From a virus, in IMG/VR virus record IMGVR_UViG_3300017728_000136, positions 1 through 21,380 of that record: a stretch of DNA of 21,380 nucleotides. One strand, given 5' to 3'. The notes below the pieces were generated by a model. It was given only the letters and a program-made list of their open reading frames with translations. It was not told where the DNA came from and did not search any database. The first letter of the stretch is position 1. Each line of letters opens with the position of its first letter. Both the position numbers and the translations under genes were made by a program. Shown one piece after another: positions 18,925 to 21,380 of this stretch.

Positions 18925-18954
18925 GAATATTGCAATATTCCTAGTATATATACT
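18925..18954. promoter_or_regulatory. two adjacent palindromes in a divergent promoter region, possible late promoter
   Basis: GAATATTGCAATATTC (18925-18940) is a perfect 16-base palindrome and AGTATATATACT (18943-18954) a perfect 12-base palindrome. On the minus strand TATATATA lies about 34 bases before ATG 18911 and differs by one base from the T4 late -10 TATAAATA. This pair separates the divergent virion and gp33-like genes. Confidence 0.45.
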
Positions 18955-18982
18955 TGTGCAGGGATCGTATCTGTGGTAAGAT
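18954..18982 (+). promoter_or_regulatory. possible sigma70 promoter for the gp33-like gene
   Basis: TTGTGC (18954-18959) and TAAGAT (18977-18982) are 17 bp apart, and TGG precedes the -10 as an extended element. It is weaker than the other promoters of the window. Confidence 0.45.
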
Positions 18983-19006
18983 TCTTTGAGTGAAAGGAAA
19001 CATATC

Positions 19007-19225
19007 ATGTTTGAAAAAGTTGAAAGAATGTTCACCACAGATCTCCAAGAAACTGTAAATGCAAATGGTGGATCTTACATCGATGCGATTGTCGATCTTT
19101 GCGAGAAGAACGATGTTGAGCCTGCTATTGCTGCCAAATATTTATCAAAACCAGTAATCGAGAAGATTCAGGCAGAGGGTGAGAGTCTCAACATGCTGCC
19201 CTCTACACCAAAACTTCCGATTTAG
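19007..19225 (+). CDS. 33: late-transcription co-activator, gp33-like (72 aa)
   Basis: ATG 19007 has AAAGGAAA eight or more bases upstream; a TTG at 18986 is less likely. The product begins MFEKVERMFTTDLQETVNAN and contains GGSYIDAIVDLCEKNDVEPA then IAAKYLSKPVIEKIQAEGES. T4 gp33 has the comparable block FGMSYLEATTAFLEENSIPE and then IIEKIQSEAIDENLLRPS. The shared SYLxA...EEN...IIEKIQ spacing and the position next to gp32 support orthology. In T4, gp33 links RNA polymerase to the sliding clamp gp45 and enables transcription from late promoters with gp55. This one is shorter than T4 gp33 (112 residues), lacking most of the N-terminal extension. It supplies the late activation that the minus-strand virion genes should need. 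Confidence 0.82.
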   Translation: MFEKVERMFTTDLQETVNANGGSYIDAIVDLCEKNDVEPAIAAKYLSKPVIEKIQAEGESLNMLPSTPKLPI

Positions 19226-19227
19226 TC

Positions 19228-19255
19228 TTGACATCCCAACAAAACAGACTATACT
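19228..19255 (+). promoter_or_regulatory. sigma70-type promoter for gene 32
   Basis: TTGACA (19228-19233) and TATACT (19250-19255) have the same 16-bp spacer as the other phage promoters. It begins two bases after the gp33-like stop codon. Confidence 0.85.
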
Positions 19256-19265
19256 ACTATTCAGT

Positions 19266-19310
19266 GCTGGGGAGTTCCCAGCGTATTTCAAGTGCGAGGG
19301 AGAACCTCGC
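19266..19310 (+). promoter_or_regulatory. twin hairpins in the gene 32 leader
   Basis: GCTGGG-GAGTT-CCCAGC (19266-19282) and GCGAGG-GAGAA-CCTCGC (19294-19310) are matching hairpins with six-base stems and five-base loops starting GAG. The second ends right before the ribosome-binding site GGAAAGGA. In T4 the gene 32 leader is a structured operator for gp32 autoregulation, so a similar role is likely. Confidence 0.6.
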
Positions 19311-19325
19311 GGAAAGGATACTCAT

Positions 19326-20228
19326 ATGAGTTTCAGCGATTTTAAGAAGCGTTCAGAAGGCAGTCTCGACAATCTCCAGAAGGAGATGGAGGCTAGCGAA
19401 AAGAAGAAGTCATATAAGGATGATCGGCTTTGGCGTCCAGAACTTGACAAGTCTGGTAACGGCTTTGCTGTTATTCGTTTTCTCCCTGCTAGTGATGGAG
19501 AAGACATTCCGTGGGTGAAGGTTTACAACCACGGATTCAAGGGCCCTGGCGGGTGGTACATTGAGAACTCTCTTACCACTCTGGGTCAGAAGGATCCTGT
19601 TTCGGAGATGAACAGTCGTCTCTGGAACAGTGGAGTTGAGTCGGACAAGGACATCGCACGGGATCGCAAGCGACGACTCAGTTATATGTCCAACATTCTG
19701 GTGGTTAGTGATCCCGCAAATCCACAGAACGAGGGCAAGATTTTTCTCTTCAAGTTTGGAAAGAAGATTTTCGACAAGGTTCAGGAAGCAATGAATCCTG
19801 AATTCCAAGATGAAGAGAAGGTGAATCCTTTTGATTATTGGGGTGGCGCAAACTTCAAGTTGAAGGTGCGTAAGGTTTCTGGCTTCGTCAACTACGACAA
19901 GTCTGAGTTCGAGTCTCCCACTGCACTGTACGACGGGGACGATGAACGACTTGAGCGTCTCTGGAAGAGTCAGTACCCCCTTGCAGAGTTCTCGGATCCC
20001 AAGAACTTCAAGTCGTATGACGAACTCAAGGCTCGCCTTGATGAAGTTCTACTGGGTGATGAGCGTGGGGTCGCAAGTGCGGAGCGTGATAATGTGAGTC
20101 ATGATACTTCTGTGAATACTCCGCAGACTCCCACGGAAAACACATCCACCGACGAAGAGGATATCAACAAGTTTGATGAGAGTGCGGACGCCATGTCCTA
20201 CTTCAATTCACTCGCTAGTGACGATTGA
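19326..20228 (+). CDS. 32: single-stranded DNA-binding protein gp32
   Basis: ATG 19326 follows GGAAAGGA. The 300-residue protein has the T4 gp32 order: an N-terminal cooperativity segment (MSFSDFKKRSEGSLDNLQKE), an OB-fold core with GFAVIRFLPASDGEDIPWVK, YNHGFKGPGGWYIENSLTTL, RDRKRRLSYMSNILVVSDPA, GKIFLFKFGKKIFDKV and PFDYWGGANFKLKVRKVSGF, and an acidic C-terminal tail (NTSTDEEDINKFDESADAMS) for protein contacts. It coats single-stranded DNA in replication, recombination and repair, cooperating with UvsX, UvsY and the helicase loader. It lacks every cysteine: where T4 has CPVCQY the sequence is DPVSEMNS, so no zinc is bound, although the NHGF His remains. Promoter, leader hairpins and terminator make it a one-gene unit. 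Confidence 0.95.
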   Translation: MSFSDFKKRSEGSLDNLQKEMEASEKKKSYKDDRLWRPELDKSGNGFAVIRFLPASDGEDIPWVKVYNHGFKGPGGWYIENSLTTLGQKDPVSEMNSRLWNSGVESDKDIARDRKRRLSYMSNILVVSDPANPQNEGKIFLFKFGKKIFDKVQEAMNPEFQDEEKVNPFDYWGGANFKLKVRKVSGFVNYDKSEFESPTALYDGDDERLERLWKSQYPLAEFSDPKNFKSYDELKARLDEVLLGDERGVASAERDNVSHDTSVNTPQTPTENTSTDEEDINKFDESADAMSYFNSLASDD

Positions 20229-20250
20229 TATTTTCAGGATGTGTGAAACG

Positions 20251-20281
20251 AAGCGGGCGCCTTTCGGGGCGCCCGCTTTTT
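20251..20281 (+). terminator. rho-independent terminator after gene 32
   Basis: An 11-bp perfect stem AAGCGGGCGCC / GGCGCCCGCTT (20251-20261 with 20268-20278) with loop TTTCGG is followed by TTTT. Read from the minus strand it may also stop the convergent virion gene, whose stop codon (20281-20283) abuts it, but the T-tract on that side is weak. Confidence 0.92.
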
Positions 20282-21380
20282 CAATTAAATAATTTACCTG
20301 TTTCCATCCACGCAGGATTTTCTGCTGGTCTTAGCGACGATTGTGAGTTGGGCCTGGTTGACATCGGAGAATCCATCACTGTATAGTCATTTCGGACATT
20401 AATAACATTTGGAGGACCAACAAAAGATCCAAAGCCAGCACCCACCAGACTTCTTTCCGTTGGATTTAAGTTTGGCCCCGATGAAGAGAATGGATTGAGC
20501 ATGTTCATGAGTTCACCCAAGATGGTAGTTGGTTTTTTAATGGTTTCATAACCTTGGGCCTCGCGGGCCGCTCGCCTATTAATTTTGTCGCGTTGTAGTT
20601 GTTCGAGCGTGTCTGGTCCTTGTATTAGTTCACTGTTTGGTGCGAGGAAACTTTGTTCGGCATGATAACTCATCAATTTGTCAAAGTCCCCCTGAATGGG
20701 AGCAATTGCATTTGGATTTCTTAGTTTCAGTTGAGGACTTATAGATTCAAGAAAATCTTTTATCTCAAGGTTGTGTTGGTTTCTAAGAGTTCTTTTCTGT
20801 TCCCGTTCGTTCGAGCCAGGATAAATCTCTCCTCCTTCGGAGCGGGGTCTTAATTCTTGTTGTTGTCTTTGTAACAACTCACGATAAATTGGCTCAATCT
20901 CTTTAAGTGCGTTAAGTGCATTTAAATGATATTGCGATCGGGGAAGTCCCTGCATGGATTTTCTTACATTTAAGGCTGCGAGTTCCATTTCAGAGAGTGG
21001 TCTAGAAGCCTCATTTGCTATCCTATCTCTTTCGCGTGCCTCTCTTTCTACGCCTTCAGCAAACATTCCTGCTAATTCAAAAGCAATTTCACCACCAATA
21101 AATGTACCGACCCCGACTCCAATGCCAGGACGAAATGCTCGAAATCTTCTAGGAGTTCTCGATCTAAGTGGGGATGGTCTTGACTTGGGACCATCAACAT
21201 CAACCGCGACTCCCTTCTGTCTTACTACTGAATCCTCTGCGATTTCGATTGGTGTTGATCTTTTTGATGCTTCAATAACATTACCACCAGGCCGAGTCGG
21301 ACTAATTTGACCAGGCTTTCTTGGTGGTGTGACATCGGGGGGTGGAGTTTTGGGTTTTCCTAAAAGACGATCAGGAATAA
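20281..21380 (-). CDS. C-terminal part of a large virion protein, 5'-truncated
   Basis: The minus-strand frame stays open from the stop at 20281-20283 to the window edge, giving 365 residues; MFAEGV at 21066 is an internal Met, not the start. Reading N to C it shows a Pro/Lys/Arg-rich, probably disordered segment (KPKTPPPDVTPPRKPG), a Gly-rich hydrophobic stretch (GIGVGVGTFIGGEIAFELAG) that looks like a glycine-zipper helix, a long charged helical region (EREARERDRIANEASRPLSE ... ELLQRQQQELRPRSEGGEIY) and a Ser/Pro/Asn-rich end (MSTRPNSQSSLRPAENPAWM). The layout resembles the C-terminal part of tape-measure-like or injected internal virion proteins, but no motif decides this. Expected to be late-expressed. 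Confidence 0.7.
   Translation of the reverse strand, partial: IPDRLLGKPKTPPPDVTPPRKPGQISPTRPGGNVIEASKRSTPIEIAEDSVVRQKGVAVDVDGPKSRPSPLRSRTPRRFRAFRPGIGVGVGTFIGGEIAFELAGMFAEGVEREARERDRIANEASRPLSEMELAALNVRKSMQGLPRSQYHLNALNALKEIEPIYRELLQRQQQELRPRSEGGEIYPGSNEREQKRTLRNQHNLEIKDFLESISPQLKLRNPNAIAPIQGDFDKLMSYHAEQSFLAPNSELIQGPDTLEQLQRDKINRRAAREAQGYETIKKPTTILGELMNMLNPFSSSGPNLNPTERSLVGAGFGSFVGPPNVINVRNDYTVMDSPMSTRPNSQSSLRPAENPAWMETGKLFN

Noticed and set aside
21064-21066. Treating ATG 21066 (minus) as the start of the last gene
   Set aside because: The same frame stays open upstream to the window edge without a stop, and no ribosome-binding site precedes this Met; it is an internal codon of a longer protein.

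Overview
The window is part of the genome of a T4-like tailed bacteriophage (myovirus). The surest anchors are a gp32-type single-stranded-DNA-binding protein (19326-20228) and, just upstream, a gp33-type late-transcription co-activator (19007-19225). The gp32 has no cysteine at all, so it cannot form T4's zinc module; from memory this resembles the marine/cyanophage branch of T4-like phages more than T4 itself. Seven tRNA genes, many very small genes with overlapping stop/start codons, and very large virion proteins fit this. The host is not identifiable from sequence alone; near-consensus sigma70 promoters, an exported lysozyme and a type IV prepilin-like gene suggest a Gram-negative bacterium.

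Layout. Positions 1-1521 (+): a compact run of small genes ending in a signal-peptide lysozyme of the invertebrate-type (destabilase) family and a terminator. Positions 1574-2745 (+): a new consensus promoter and four small unknown genes. Positions 2754-6619 (+): tRNA-Gln and a 1253-residue multidomain virion/adhesin-like protein. Positions 6625-11520 (+): a region of tRNAs (Ile, Lys, Gly, Arg, Asn, Leu) alternating with small genes: a DUF4406 nucleotide-metabolism-like protein, an HTH protein, a Mom-like DNA-modification enzyme, a possible Sm-like protein and a zinc-dependent deaminase. This stretch also holds two candidate structured RNAs (about 7857-7977 and 9561-9869). Positions 11551-14206 (+): small genes including two virion-like proteins, a prepilin-like protein and a minimal DksA/TraR zinc finger. 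Positions 14207-18911 (-): two large late structural proteins, one with a 39-bp tandem repeat. Positions 19007-20228 (+): gp33-like and gp32. Positions 20281-21380 (-): the C-terminal part of a virion protein that continues beyond the window.

Regulation. Seven sigma70-type promoters share an exact 16-bp spacer, and four of them share the ten-base element TTGACAAACC. They drive the tRNA/small-gene modules. The large minus-strand proteins probably belong to the late programme that gp33 serves. Intrinsic terminators follow the lysozyme, the HTH gene, the ncRNA candidate and gp32. Several messages look leaderless, or have their ribosome-binding site next to or inside a hairpin.

Most promising for new biology: the ~310-nt structured RNA with its own promoter and terminator, whose -10 box lies in a perfect palindrome; the phage-encoded prepilin-like protein; the Mom-like gene placed behind a terminator and tRNA; and the structured leaders of tRNA-Lys and gp32.
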